From Luteithermobacter gelatinilyticus (lineage in GTDB: Bacteria; Pseudomonadota; Alphaproteobacteria; Sphingomonadales; Emcibacteraceae), in assembly GCF_005849285.1 (NCBI RefSeq), contig NZ_CP040517.1:2982501-3046500 (forward strand): DNA of 64,000 nt, in the 5' to 3' direction. The translations under genes and the position numbers were made by a program. This document shows positions 37,713 through 48,500 of the stretch, one piece after another. The notes beneath the pieces are model-generated. The model ran no database searches, was not told the origin of the DNA, and was given only the letters and a program-made list of their open reading frames with translations. Numbering within the stretch: the first letter of the stretch is position 1; each line of letters starts with the position of its first letter.

Positions 37713-38849
37713 ATGTTTACCAGGAAAATCGCGCTTTTCTCGTTACTTGGCTTCAAGGTCAACCTGGACATCAGCTGGCTGTTCCTGGCGGTTCTTGTGG
37801 TCTGGTCCCTGGCCACGGGATATTTCCCCTATCAGGTGCCGGGGCTCGACGCCTCCACCTATTGGAGTATGGCGATCATCGGCGCCGCAGGACTATTTTT
37901 TTCCATTGTGTTTCATGAATTTTCCCATTCCCTGGTGGCCCGTCATTACGGCCTGCCCATCAGCGGCATCACCCTGTTTATTTTCGGCGGGGTGGCGGAA
38001 ATGGAAGAAGAGCCGGAAAATCCGAAAGTGGAATTCCTGATGGCGGCGGCAGGGCCGCTGGCCAGTTTTTTTCTTGCCGCCCTGTTCTGGCTGACCGCAC
38101 GGTTTCTGGAAAGTCAGTCATTCGGCATCGGGGTTGCCGCGGTGGCCTCTTATCTGGCCCTGATCAACGCCATTGTGGCCGTATTCAATCTTATTCCTGG
38201 CTTTCCCCTGGACGGTGGGCGGATGCTGCGCGCCGTTCTGTGGTACTGGAAAGATGACCTGAGATGGGGCACCCGCATCGCCACCGGGGTGGGGGACGCC
38301 TTTGGCCTGGTGCTAATTATCCTGGGGGTAATCAGCATCTTTACCGGCAATTTCATCGGCGGGATGTGGTGGTTTCTGATTGGTCTGTTCCTGCGCGGGG
38401 CGGCCGCCGCCTCCTATAACCAGCTGCAGGTGCGCCGCCTCTTACAGGGCGAACCCATTGCCCGGTTCATGACCCGTAATGTGGTGGTCGCGCCGCCGCA
38501 TATCAGCCTGCATGAGCTGATCGAGGATTATATTTATGCCTATCATTACGACATGTTCCCCGTGGTGGAACAGGACCGGCTGATCGGTTATGTGACGGCA
38601 CGGGACCTGAAAGAAACCCCCCGGGAGCTTTGGGGGCACACCACAGTGCGCGCCATTTCCCGACCCCTTGATGACGGCACCACCATCGAGGCGCAGGAAG
38701 ACGCGCTCAAGGCTCTGGCCCAGATGCGCAAAACCGGCAACAGCCGGCTTCTGGTTACCGATCGCGGCCGACTTGTGGGCATTGTGGTGCTCAAGGATCT
38801 GCTCGAATTTCTTACCCTCAAAATCGACCTGGAAGGCCTGGACCGGTAA
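37713..38849 (+). CDS. site-2 protease family (M50) membrane protein with CBS domains
   Basis: Intramembrane zinc metalloprotease, 378 aa. Membrane region about 1-230 with the zinc motif FHEFSH (HExxH, about residues 70-74) and the third-ligand motif NLIPGFPLDGGRMLRAVLW near residue 160-175. A pair of CBS domains fills about 250-370 (PIARFMTRNVVVAPPHISLHELIEDYI, TIEAQEDALKALAQMRKTGNSRLLVTDRGRLVGIVVLKDLLEFL), which usually bind adenine nucleotides and gate activity. AAGGGGG precedes the ATG. A 14-bp tandem duplication lies at 37653-37680 upstream. Substrate unknown; such proteins cleave anti-sigma factors or membrane regulators. Confidence 0.92.
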   Translation: MFTRKIALFSLLGFKVNLDISWLFLAVLVVWSLATGYFPYQVPGLDASTYWSMAIIGAAGLFFSIVFHEFSHSLVARHYGLPISGITLFIFGGVAEMEEEPENPKVEFLMAAAGPLASFFLAALFWLTARFLESQSFGIGVAAVASYLALINAIVAVFNLIPGFPLDGGRMLRAVLWYWKDDLRWGTRIATGVGDAFGLVLIILGVISIFTGNFIGGMWWFLIGLFLRGAAAASYNQLQVRRLLQGEPIARFMTRNVVVAPPHISLHELIEDYIYAYHYDMFPVVEQDRLIGYVTARDLKETPRELWGHTTVRAISRPLDDGTTIEAQEDALKALAQMRKTGNSRLLVTDRGRLVGIVVLKDLLEFLTLKIDLEGLDR

Positions 38850-38885
38850 GGTCCCCTCCCAGAGAAAAGATCAGGACCACACCTT

Positions 38886-40427
38886 TCAGGCGGCGAAGGC
38901 CTTCAGGGCCCGGGCCAGTTCCACCCCCTTTTCATCGGCCATGGCTGCGGCCCTGAGATCGGCCAGGCGAGCCGCCGCCTGATCCGTTTTTCTCAGGGAG
39001 TCATACAGCGACATCAAGGTTTTGAAATTGCTTGCGCCCCGTTCATGAGTATCGCCATAGCCCTTGATCAGCCGCTGGCAACGGGTGATTTCCACGGCCA
39101 GTTCATAATCTTCGGGCAGGGTTTTTTCAATCAGCTCCAGCCAGTAGGTGATCATCTCATGTTCCTGCTGATACCGCAGGGTGGAGCGGCGAATGCGCCT
39201 CAGCGACGCCAGAAAATACATCAGCAGATAAACACTGACCTTGCCGGTATTCATGAATTTATCCCCAGTAAATCGGCGGATCAGACCCGACAGCAATTTG
39301 CTGTTGCCGATAAAACGGGCCAGCCCCGCCGGCATGGTGCCGAGGATTTCCTCAAGCCGGGGCTTCATGAATTCCACCATATAAACAATCTGCCCGTCGG
39401 CGGCACGCACTTCCCGACGATATTCTTCCACCCGTTCACGACGGATTTTCAGGTCCGCCACCCGGATCACATCGTCAAAGGCCATCCACAAGGCCAGATG
39501 GCGGGCCACATCGCGGCTGAGGCGATAATCGGCATCCTGATCCCGGGCAACAATATTTTCCAGTTTGTCCAGATAGTCCGCCACATAGTCCAGATCCTGG
39601 TAATCCAGAAGTTTTTTGGCGCCTTCATAAGCGGTCTCACGCACCCCTTGCGGCAGGGCGTTGATCCGGTCCAGAATCTTCTGCGCCTCAGGCGTGGTGG
39701 CGGCACCGGCAATCTGCGGGCCGTCCCCAGCGATGGGCTCTTGCGAACTTTCTTCGGTATCCACCCGCCGTTCCGCCGCCGCCTCGAAACCTGCGGCAAA
39801 GGCCCGCAGATTGGTCTCCACCATCTTGCCTTCGGCCCGAATGGCGTCCTCAAAGCTTTCGCGACTGAACGGCAGACGACCGCAGCCGGCAATGGCGCCA
39901 AACAGCACTGCACTAATCACCGCCCCCTTGTCCTGGGCCAGCCGGTCCATGTCGAAAGCCACCAGATCCCGCGACGCCTCGCGGGCCGCCTTCAACAGCA
40001 CCTGCTTATCGACAATGCCGTTGCCCATATCCATTTTTTCAAAAATGGAGTAAACCCGATGGGTGGATACGATCAGCGTGGTTTTGTCGGGAGTGACGAA
40101 CTGGCGCTGGATGGCCCGGCCCGCCTCCACCAGTTCGGAGGCCACCACAATGTCCACATCGCCGGCGAATGGCATCAGCGTCATGACCGGCGCCTTATCC
40201 ACCGTCTGATCGGCCTTGCGCGGCGCCATTTCCAGATAATAGATCGTCGCGCCGGTGCGCTGGGCCACGCCGGGCACGGAAGTGGACTGGGCGAAATAAC
40301 CGTTGGCTTCGGCCACCGCCACCAGCCAGTTGGTCAGCACGCCACCGCCCTGACCGCCAAGCGCGGAAATGGCGATGGTAATGGGACGGTTTGAACCCTC
40401 AGGATGAGAAGTGTTTTGTTCTGTCAT
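38886..40427 (-). CDS. iorB: indolepyruvate ferredoxin oxidoreductase, beta subunit
   Basis: Subunit of the thiamine-dependent enzyme that converts indolepyruvate (also phenylpyruvate-type 2-oxoacids) to the arylacetyl-CoA with reduction of ferredoxin. The 513-aa protein has the gamma-type POR domain at about 12-210 (IAISALGGQGGGVLTNWLVAVAEANGYFAQSTSVPGVAQRTGATIYYLEM, the CoA/FeS-facing block). A long helical C-terminal extension (about 240-510) is found in the alphaproteobacterial and betaproteobacterial long-form IorB; its function is not known. It lies 12 bases after iorA, so an operon iorA-iorB. Confidence 0.92.
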   Translation of the reverse strand: MTEQNTSHPEGSNRPITIAISALGGQGGGVLTNWLVAVAEANGYFAQSTSVPGVAQRTGATIYYLEMAPRKADQTVDKAPVMTLMPFAGDVDIVVASELVEAGRAIQRQFVTPDKTTLIVSTHRVYSIFEKMDMGNGIVDKQVLLKAAREASRDLVAFDMDRLAQDKGAVISAVLFGAIAGCGRLPFSRESFEDAIRAEGKMVETNLRAFAAGFEAAAERRVDTEESSQEPIAGDGPQIAGAATTPEAQKILDRINALPQGVRETAYEGAKKLLDYQDLDYVADYLDKLENIVARDQDADYRLSRDVARHLALWMAFDDVIRVADLKIRRERVEEYRREVRAADGQIVYMVEFMKPRLEEILGTMPAGLARFIGNSKLLSGLIRRFTGDKFMNTGKVSVYLLMYFLASLRRIRRSTLRYQQEHEMITYWLELIEKTLPEDYELAVEITRCQRLIKGYGDTHERGASNFKTLMSLYDSLRKTDQAAARLADLRAAAMADEKGVELARALKAFAA

Positions 40428-40439
40428 AATCGGGCCCCT

Positions 40440-42611
40440 TTACAAACTCACACGCGCCCGCTTGCGGGCATATCTGTTCTGGAAAAAGCCAATGATGCTC
40501 TGGCGCAGCCCGTACATAAAACGGTCCCAGAAAGTGGGGTTGAAAATCAGTTCCGCCCGCGAGAAGGATGGACACAGCACCGCCTCATGCGCCACCTCGC
40601 CACACACCCCGCAGCCCACGCAACTGTTATCCACATAGGCGACCGGATCCTCGCGCAGCGGGTCCGGATTGGGTTTGATGGTCAGTGACGGACAGCCCGA
40701 TAGCCGGATACAGGCATGATCCCCGGTACAGGTCTTGCTGTCCACATAGAAACGCTCCTTGACATAACGCCCGCCTCCCTTGATGGTTTTGGCCACCAGC
40801 GGTTTCTCCCGGCGTTGGCGGTTGAGCATACATTCGCCTTCGACCACGATGACCTTGGGGCCTTCATAGTCGGTGGACATGGCTTCATCCATCACCTCGC
40901 GCACCGCCGAGATATCATAGCTCTGCACCGTGCGGACCCATTTAACCCCTACGCCCTGCACGGCGTCCTGAATGCGGGCCTTTTTCTCATTTTCCTTGAT
41001 GGTGGCGCGGGAGGAGGGAATATACTGTCCCCCCGTAGCGGCGGCATAGCCGTTGTCGACAATGACAAAAACGTTGTCGCTTTTGTTATAGACGGCGCTG
41101 GCAATGCCCGAGGTCAGACCGTTGTGCCAGAACCCGCCATCCCCCATCACGGCAATGGCCCGTTTGTCGCCTTCGCTTCTTAAGCGTTTGTCGCTGAAAG
41201 CCGCGGAGCTGGCCCCGCCCAGGCCATATCCCAGAATGGTGTTGCCGATGTTGAAAGGGGGCAGGGTGCCAAAGGAGTTACACCCGATATCCGCGGACAC
41301 CTGCATTTCGCCATATTTCTTTTCCAGCATTTTCATGGCGGAAAAAAACGGCCGTTCCGGACAACCGGTACACAATCCCGGCGGACGCGGTGTCACGTTT
41401 TTGTCCAGTTCCTCACGGTTGATGGGGCTTTTGGCCAGTGCCTCCAGGGAAACCTTACTGTTATCCTGGCGGATCAGGTCGGGATGCCATTTTTCCAGGA
41501 ACCGGCGCAGGCCTTCCTTGACCACATCACCCGTATATTCGCCGGCCATCGGTAGAACATCCTTGCCATGAATCCGGGTTTTCAGCTCCGCTTCGTTGAA
41601 AATCTTGTTCAGGGCCTGCTGGATATAGTCGGGCTGCCCTTGCTCCACCAGAAGCACAGCCTTTTTCTCCCGGCTGAATTCAATCAGCTCGTCATCCACC
41701 AGCGGATAGGTCACATTCATCACATAAAGCGGAATATGGCTGGTGCCGTCCTCATCCGCCAGCCCCAGAAGCTGAAGCGACCGGATGACCACATTATACA
41801 TGCCGCCTTCCAGAATGATGCCCAGATCCTTTGTCGCATCGCCGTCAAAAAATTCGTTCAGCTTGTTGTCCTTGATGAATTGGACGGCGGCGGGCCAGCG
41901 TTTTTCCACCTTTTCCTTTTCCTGCTGGAATGTAAAGGGCGGCAGGATGATCTTTTCCTTGATCCGGGTGGGATGAGCGAGAGCATCCCGCACCCGGAAA
42001 GCCGGCGCCACATTGTCCTTGGCTTCGAACTGGCCATAAACGTGGCAGGCGCGAATCCTGAGCTGGAGGAAAACCGGTGTGTTGCTGGCCTCGGACAGTT
42101 CAAAACCCTTTTCCACCATGTTCACGATCATCGGCAGATTGGGCCGGGGATCCAGAAGCCACATCTGTGATTTCATGGCGAAGGCATGGCTGCGTTCCTG
42201 CATGATGCTGGCGCCTTCGCCGTAATCTTCACCAATGATGATGAGCGTGCCACCGATCACGCCGGCAGAGGCCAGATTGCTGAGCGCGTCGGAGGCCACA
42301 TTGGTGCCGACCGTGGATTTCCAGGTCACGGCGCCGCGCAGGGGATAGTTCTGGGACGCGGATAACATCGCCGCGGCACTGGCTTCGCTGCCATTGGCCT
42401 CAAAATGCACATCCAGTTCATCCAGAACATCCCGGGCATCCGCCAGCACATCCATAAGATGGGAGACCGGAGCGCCCTGATACCCGCCCACATAGGCGAC
42501 TCCGGACTGCAACAGCGCCTTGGTCACCGCAAGAATGCCTTCCCCGTGGAAGACTTCTCCGGCGCCCAAGCGCAATTTTCCTATTTCCTTAGTAAAGGAG
42601 CGTTCAGCCAT
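40440..42611 (-). CDS. iorA: indolepyruvate ferredoxin oxidoreductase, alpha subunit
   Basis: Catalytic subunit, 723 aa, cytoplasmic. N-terminal pyrimidine-binding domain (about 12-190: LGAGEVFHGEGILAVTKALLQSGVAYVGGYQGAPVSHLMD). TPP-pyrophosphate domain (about 400-600) with CTGCPERPFFSAMK, DIGCNSFGTLPPFN and the GDG...N metal motif VMGDGGFWHNGLTSGIASAVYNKSDNVFVIVDNGY. C-terminal ferredoxin-like domain with two cluster motifs: TCTGDHACIRLSGCP and CVGCGVCGEVAHEAVLCP. Together with iorB it would channel transaminated tryptophan or phenylalanine to arylacetyl-CoA. A cyclase-like gene lies 147 bases upstream in the same direction. Confidence 0.94.
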   Translation of the reverse strand: MAERSFTKEIGKLRLGAGEVFHGEGILAVTKALLQSGVAYVGGYQGAPVSHLMDVLADARDVLDELDVHFEANGSEASAAAMLSASQNYPLRGAVTWKSTVGTNVASDALSNLASAGVIGGTLIIIGEDYGEGASIMQERSHAFAMKSQMWLLDPRPNLPMIVNMVEKGFELSEASNTPVFLQLRIRACHVYGQFEAKDNVAPAFRVRDALAHPTRIKEKIILPPFTFQQEKEKVEKRWPAAVQFIKDNKLNEFFDGDATKDLGIILEGGMYNVVIRSLQLLGLADEDGTSHIPLYVMNVTYPLVDDELIEFSREKKAVLLVEQGQPDYIQQALNKIFNEAELKTRIHGKDVLPMAGEYTGDVVKEGLRRFLEKWHPDLIRQDNSKVSLEALAKSPINREELDKNVTPRPPGLCTGCPERPFFSAMKMLEKKYGEMQVSADIGCNSFGTLPPFNIGNTILGYGLGGASSAAFSDKRLRSEGDKRAIAVMGDGGFWHNGLTSGIASAVYNKSDNVFVIVDNGYAAATGGQYIPSSRATIKENEKKARIQDAVQGVGVKWVRTVQSYDISAVREVMDEAMSTDYEGPKVIVVEGECMLNRQRREKPLVAKTIKGGGRYVKERFYVDSKTCTGDHACIRLSGCPSLTIKPNPDPLREDPVAYVDNSCVGCGVCGEVAHEAVLCPSFSRAELIFNPTFWDRFMYGLRQSIIGFFQNRYARKRARVSL

Positions 42612-42758
42612 GTCTGTCTCGTGTCTTTTTTACTGGTTGAGGTTCGGCTTATCCTGGTCGGGGCCGCCGCCCGTCGTGGCCCCCGGAACAATGCCCCCTG
42701 CGCCGCGGCAGGGGCCACTTGTCCGATGGCAACCGGGGGTCGGAGTCCGGGCCGTCCG

Positions 42759-43544
42759 TCAGGCCGCCGGCGCCAGCGCCAGTACCCGAAGCGGGCTGCC
42801 CGAGCCGTTTTCAATTTTCAACGGCGGGGTAATGATCACCGCCCCTTTGGGCGGCAACTGATCCAGGTTACACAGCGACGCCAGGCCCATTTTATTGGCC
42901 CCATGCATCAATGTGTGGCAGGGGAAGGCCGGGTCCAGGCTATGGGCAATGCCGGCATCGGTGCCCACCGTCTCCACGCCAAATCCCAAAACATCCCGCT
43001 CTTCGATCAAAAACTTAATCACTTCGGCGGAAGGCCCTGGGCTATGGGCGCCATCTTCCTTGATATTGAGGAACTCATCCGGATCCGTGCGCTTGCTCCA
43101 GTCGGTCCGCATCAGGACCCAGCTTCCGGCTTCGATTTTGCCATGTTCCTCTTCCCATTCCTTGACCTTTTCCACGGTCAGCAGATAATCATGATCCTCG
43201 GCGCTTTCCTTGCTGACATCAATCACATTGGCGGGCGCAATCAGCTTTTGCGGGGGGATGGTGTCCGTGCAGCCATCCGCATAATCCTGCCCCGTCACCC
43301 AGTGGCCCGGCGCATCAAAATGGGTGCCCGTATGTTCACCACAGGAAATAACGTTCCAGTACCAGGCCGGCCCGTCATCATCAAACCGTGAAATCAACTC
43401 TTTCTTGAAACCGGGAGACTGACGGAACGGATCGGGCAGGGCAATCACCGGCGTTTTTTCACTGAGCGTCTGGGTCAGGTCCACGACCCGGATGCTGCCG
43501 TTGGCAAGTTCTTCGGCAAAGGCTGTTAATGTTGATGCAGTCAT
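42759..43544 (-). CDS. cyclase family protein (kynurenine formamidase-like)
   Basis: A 261-aa metal-dependent hydrolase of the cyclase/KynB family. The metal signature HTGTHFDAPGHW (HxGTHxDxPxH) is present at about residues 72-83, preceded by WNVISCGE. The N-terminus VVDLTQTLSEKTPVIALPDPF and later GSWVLMRTDWSKR, with GVETVGTDAGIAHS, are normal for the family. KynB enzymes hydrolyse N-formylkynurenine in tryptophan degradation but are about 210 aa; this protein is longer and related to the broader cyclase group, so the substrate is open. Next to iorAB, an aromatic amino acid role is plausible. AGGGGA precedes the ATG. Confidence 0.85.
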   Translation of the reverse strand: MTASTLTAFAEELANGSIRVVDLTQTLSEKTPVIALPDPFRQSPGFKKELISRFDDDGPAWYWNVISCGEHTGTHFDAPGHWVTGQDYADGCTDTIPPQKLIAPANVIDVSKESAEDHDYLLTVEKVKEWEEEHGKIEAGSWVLMRTDWSKRTDPDEFLNIKEDGAHSPGPSAEVIKFLIEERDVLGFGVETVGTDAGIAHSLDPAFPCHTLMHGANKMGLASLCNLDQLPPKGAVIITPPLKIENGSGSPLRVLALAPAA

Positions 43545-44050
43545 TATACTTCCCCTGTCTGTGTATTTTAGAGTGTCTATGTCGTTTAACGTTCTGGGTC
43601 GTTTAACGTTCTGGTTTCAAGATGCTTCGGGCCCGAACGCCCCCCGCCTGCTCTGCGGCTTGCGGCCGCTATTGGGTTACGGAGGCCAGCTGCCCGTCAC
43701 CGCCGATCCTATCACGCCGAATGCGTTCGGGTCACGGCCAAAGCGCCTGAGCACAACCTTTTTATATTGCGCTGTGGTGTCACTTTCGGAAGGCATCATA
43801 ACGCAAATATTTTAGACTTAAAATAATTAATTTCATTTTTCATATTTTTTTCCTGAACAATCGCCGGCGGCGATATGAAGTTGTCTGAAATAAATTTTTG
43901 ATTCAGAATAAATTTACTCTTTTCTGATAAGGATTTTAGGAGTAGAAGTTGTCTTGTAGAGCGTCCCCAAAAGCCCGGAGTTGTTCCCGCATATGTTTGG
44001 GAGCCGGCAACCGAAATCGGGGCGTTCACGAACAGAAAGCGGCAGATTTG
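43545..44050. other. 506-bp divergent intergenic region
   Basis: Contains a 17-bp perfect tandem duplication (43581-43614, unit GTCGTTTAACGTTCTGG), then a GC-rich stretch, then an AT-rich tract (about 43795-43945) suited to a promoter. A TTG with AGGAG upstream at 43949 could extend the following PAS protein by 34 residues, but that extension is Cys/Arg-rich and unlike the family. No RNA gene recognised. Confidence 0.45.
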
Positions 44051-45439
44051 ATGGAGAGGCAGGGACTCATGGACCCGTCAGCCCATACTGGTCGGGAAAG
44101 ACGCATCACCTTTCAGCTGTATCATTATTGGCAGGAGCTGGCCGGGGAGCGGGATATGCCGTCACTCAGGGAACTCTCCCCGGAAGACATCCAGCCTTAC
44201 AAGGATCAGATGATCCTGATTGATCTTAGGGACAGATCTTCGGAACCAACTTTGCAGGTGATTGGTCAGGCCCTGAAGCAGGATCTGGACGAGGATCTGA
44301 CCCTTAAACCCCTCAGCGAAATTCCTCGCCGGACTATTCTCAGCCGACTGACCGACCATTATCTGGAAGTCTTCGCCAACCGGGCCCCCATTTCCTTCGA
44401 CGCGGAATTTACGACCCGGGACAAGGAAAAAGCCCTGTATCGGGGAATATTGCTGCCGTTCAGCGATGATGGCGAAAACATTAACTTCATTCTCGGGGCC
44501 ATCCGCTGGATTGTGGAAGAAGAACTCGAAGAGCCGGAAGGGCCGGCCCATCCGCCGCTTCGCCACGAGCCGGCCCCGGCGGAAGATGATATGGTTTTCG
44601 AGGAAGATGACCCGCTGCCGGCCCCGGCGGAAACCGACGAAGATCACAAGACACAAGCTTCCGAAACGGAAGCCCCCTTACCGCCAGCCGAAAACGTTCC
44701 CGCGCCGCCGCCTCCCGCGGAGGACCGCGAACCGGACAACCGCCCCTTACCAAATAAACACAGCCTGCCAGATAAACACAGCCTGCCAGATAAACACAGC
44801 CTGCAAGAACAACTGGCCCACTGCCGGGCCCTGGCCCGAGGCAAGGACGCCACCGACAGCCGTTCGCGCCGGGCCCTGTACCGCACGCTGGCGGCCATTC
44901 TGGATTTTCACCTCACCGCCCAACGTCACCCCGAAGCCTATCAGGCGTTGTTGCGGGAAGCCGGACTCAAAGTTCAAAAACGCGCCCCGTTTACGCCAAC
45001 GCTGAAACTTTGTTTTGGCCGAGAATTTGACAAGACCCGGCTGACCGAATATGCCGCGGCGCTCAGTCATGCGCTGAAAAAAGGGCATACGGGCAAGAGC
45101 CTGCCAGACTTTCTTGAAAGCTTCCAGGGCGGCATTAAAGGCTGTGTGAAAGCCGAACGGGAAAGCCGTCGGCCGGGGAGCGTGCAACGCATGAATAATT
45201 CACTTGAAGAAGTCAAGAAAAGGGTTAATAACATGCCCGTTCTGTCCCGTTTTGAACTGACGGCGCCGCACCTTCCGGAAGGGCCGCCAGGAAGCACGGA
45301 AGAGGCAGAAAACGGGCAGGAACAAAAACTGTGTTTGATATTGGGTAGACGGAAAGGCTCTGTCGTTGAGGTCGTGAAACTGCTGGATGAGGATGAGTCG
45401 CTTTTGGCGCCGGTCCTCAAAAAAGCCATAAAGCCATAA
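44051..45439 (+). CDS. PAS domain protein with unknown C-terminal region
   Basis: A 462-aa protein. Residues about 12-155 match the alphaproteobacterial PAS_5-type domain (RRITFQLYHYWQELAGERDMPSLRELSPEDIQPYKDQMILIDLRD, then LPFSDDGENINFILGAIRW). Residues about 160-250 are acidic and proline-rich, probably disordered, and include a perfect triple hexapeptide from an 18-bp DNA repeat (44750-44803; KHSLPD). The C-terminal about 200 residues are helical and I do not recognise them. Start chosen at the ATG 44051; 44069 (MDPSAH) and a TTG at 43949 are alternatives. It precedes gdhB by 104 bases. Role unknown; PAS_5 proteins often link to stress or cell-cycle signalling. Confidence 0.75.
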   Translation: MERQGLMDPSAHTGRERRITFQLYHYWQELAGERDMPSLRELSPEDIQPYKDQMILIDLRDRSSEPTLQVIGQALKQDLDEDLTLKPLSEIPRRTILSRLTDHYLEVFANRAPISFDAEFTTRDKEKALYRGILLPFSDDGENINFILGAIRWIVEEELEEPEGPAHPPLRHEPAPAEDDMVFEEDDPLPAPAETDEDHKTQASETEAPLPPAENVPAPPPPAEDREPDNRPLPNKHSLPDKHSLPDKHSLQEQLAHCRALARGKDATDSRSRRALYRTLAAILDFHLTAQRHPEAYQALLREAGLKVQKRAPFTPTLKLCFGREFDKTRLTEYAAALSHALKKGHTGKSLPDFLESFQGGIKGCVKAERESRRPGSVQRMNNSLEEVKKRVNNMPVLSRFELTAPHLPEGPPGSTEEAENGQEQKLCLILGRRKGSVVEVVKLLDEDESLLAPVLKKAIKP

Positions 45440-45543
45440 CAGACCAAAACCAGGCGTTTCCAGAACAGGATTGAGAAGCTTGTCTTGCCGGCATTCACCA
45501 GCAGGACCCGCAGATCAATCCGAAAGGATCAAGAGGACAAACC

Positions 45544-48500
45544 GTGAATTACTGGGCACAAAAAGATATCCGCATCGACTCAGTTGTGGAGTTTGCCGCG
45601 GAAAAACTGAAAACCGCCAAACAGGACGGCTTTCTCGATTTTATCCGCGACCTGTATAAAAACGTCTCACCGGATGACCTGGTGGACCGGCCGGTGGACG
45701 AATTGTACGGCATCGCCCTGTCTTTGTGGAAATTCAGCGATCAGCGCGACAAAAACACAACCAAACTTCGGGTGTTCAACACCACCCTCGAAGAACATGG
45801 CTGGCAGTCCTCTCATACCGTGATCCAGATCATCAATGAAGACATGCCGTTCCTGCTGGATTCCATCACCTTTAACCTGCTGGAACAGGGGTGTGACGTT
45901 CATATGCTGCTCCATCCCATTGTCAGCCGCCACCGGGACAGCAAAGGCCGCATGGTCCCTTCCGGCGGGGAAGCAGTGCGGGAATCGGTCATGCATATCG
46001 AGGTCACCGCCATGACCGACCCAAAACAGCTGAAGGCGCTGGAAGGCAAGCTCTTGCAGGTGATGAATTTTGTCCGCGCCGCCATCGAAGACTGGCACCC
46101 CATGCTGGACAAAATGAAGGCGCTGATCAAATCCATGGACCATGCGCCCAAGGAACTGCCGCGCAGCGAAGTGAAAGAAGCGCAGAATTTTATGCGCTGG
46201 CTCATGAATGACAATTTCACCTTTCTCGGATACCGGGAATATGTCCATGAGGGGACAGGTGACAAAAAAGCTTCCGGCAAAAAGTCTCCCGACAAAAAAG
46301 TGGTGGAAGAGGCGGTTGACAGCCGAGGATACGGCATTTTACGGGACCCGAATGTGCATGTGCTGAGGGGGCCGAAAGGGTTGGTGGCCATCAACCCGGA
46401 AATCGAATATTTCATGAAACAGCCGGATGTGATGATGGTCACCAAGGCCAATGTGAAATCCATGGTGCACCGGGTGGTGCATCTGGATTATATCGGTTTC
46501 AAGAAATACGACACCACGGGCAACGTCATCTGTGAAGCCCGTTTTGTAGGCCTGTTTACCTCCGATTCCTATAGCGAGCGAGCCCGTTCGGTGCCCTATC
46601 TCAGCCGCAAGGTCAACAATATCCTGATCCGTTCAGGGTTCCCCCCGGGCAGCCACAATGCCCGTTCCCTAGTGCATATTCTGGAAACCCTGCCACGGGA
46701 CGAGTTGTTCCAGATCGACGAGGATCAGCTTCTGGAAACCTCCATGGGCATTCTGCATCTGCAGGTTCGCCCCAAATGCGCCGCCTTTATCCGCAAGGAC
46801 CGTTTTGAACGGTATGTCTCTGCGTTGGTCTTCGTGCCCCGTGACATTTACGATTCCACCCTGCGCAGCAAGATCGAACGCATTCTCTGTGACGCCTATA
46901 ACGGGGAGCTGTCTTCCCGCTATGCCCAACTCAGCAATGAAAGAATCGCCCGCTGGCATTTTATCATCCGCACCAAACCCGGCCAGGTCCCCAATCCGGA
47001 TCCGGCAGATATCAACAAACGCATCCAGGAAGTGGCGCAGCGCTGGAACGATTATCTGCACGAAGTGCTGACCGACCGTCTTGGTGAAGAGGCCGGCAAC
47101 AATCTTTACAATAAATACAACCGGGCCTTCACCCCCGCCTACAAGGAATATTTCGATCCCCGTTTTGCGGTCACCGACATCGAAAAACTGGAACGTCTGC
47201 CCGAATGCAATAATATCGCCTTTAACCTGTACCGGCTGGCCGAGGATCCGGATCATACCCTGCGTCTGAAAATCTATACCAGCCAGCAAACCATTGCGCT
47301 CAGCGACTGTCTGCCCATGCTGGAAAATATGGGCCTCAGGGTGATCGAGGAAGTGGCCTTTGACCTGATTACCCATCCTCTCGGCGAAGAGGTCCGCTAT
47401 GTCATTCACGATTTCCATCTTGAAGACACTGCCCGGCTGTGGACCGATCTTTCCGAGATCAAAACCCGGCTGGAAACCACGCTGCGAATGGTCTGGCTGG
47501 AAAATGTGGACAATGACGGCTTTAACAAGCTGGTGCTCAGGGCCGGGCTGGATTATCGGCAGGTGCTGGTTCTGCGAATCTACAGCAAATATCTCAGACA
47601 ACTTTCCTTGTCCTACAGCGAAGTTTACATGCAGGACACGCTAACCCAGCATCATGAGATCGCTTATTGTCTGGCCCAACTTTTTGAGGTCAGCTTTAAC
47701 CCGGATCTGCCGGAAGATTTTGACCGGGAAAAAGAACGCGAAGCATTGGAAGGACGGGTGCGGGAGCTTCTCGAAAATGTGGATAGCCTGGACCAGGACC
47801 GCATGCTCAGAAGTTATCTCAATGTGATTACTGCCACATTGCGCACCAATTTCTATCAGTATCAGGACAACGGTAGTCCGAAACCCTATGTGTCCCTCAA
47901 AATCAAGAGCAGCGCCGTGCGCGAGGCGCCGAAACCCAAGCCCTACGCGGAAATCTTTGTGTATTCACCGCGTCTGGAAGGGGTGCATCTCAGAGCCGGG
48001 CCGGTGGCCCGGGGAGGCTTGCGCTGGTCCGACCGCCGGGAAGACTACCGCACGGAAATTCTCGGCCTGGTCAAGGCCCAGCAAGTGAAAAACACCGTGA
48101 TTGTGCCGGTTGGCGCCAAGGGCGGATTTGTGCCCAAGAAACTGCCCGCCGACGGCAGCCGGGAAGACATCCTGGAAGAAGGCATCGCCTGTTACAAAAC
48201 CTTTATTTCCGGGCTTCTGGACATTACCGACAATCTCAAGGACGCAGATGTGCTACCGCCGGCGCGGGTGGTGCGACGGGACGGCGATGATCCATATCTG
48301 GTGGTAGCGGCCGACAAAGGCACGGCCACCTTCTCCGACATCGCCAACAGCCTGGCCCAGCAGTATGATTTCTGGCTGGATGATGCTTTTGCTTCCGGCG
48401 GATCGCAAGGGTATGACCACAAGAAAATGGGCATCACCGCCCGTGGCGCCTGGGTGTCCGTACAGCGTCATTTCCGCGAACGCGGCATCAATGTGCAGAA

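Noticed and set aside
37264-38040. 258-codon plus-strand frame spanning the 281-bp element and the protease gene start
   Set aside because: It runs through the element and then the wrong frame of the site-2 protease; no domain or start signal.
43949-44050. TTG start with AGGAG that would extend the PAS protein by 34 residues
   Set aside because: The extension is Cys/Arg-rich and unlike homologous N-termini; ATG 44051 or 44069 fits the domain boundary better.
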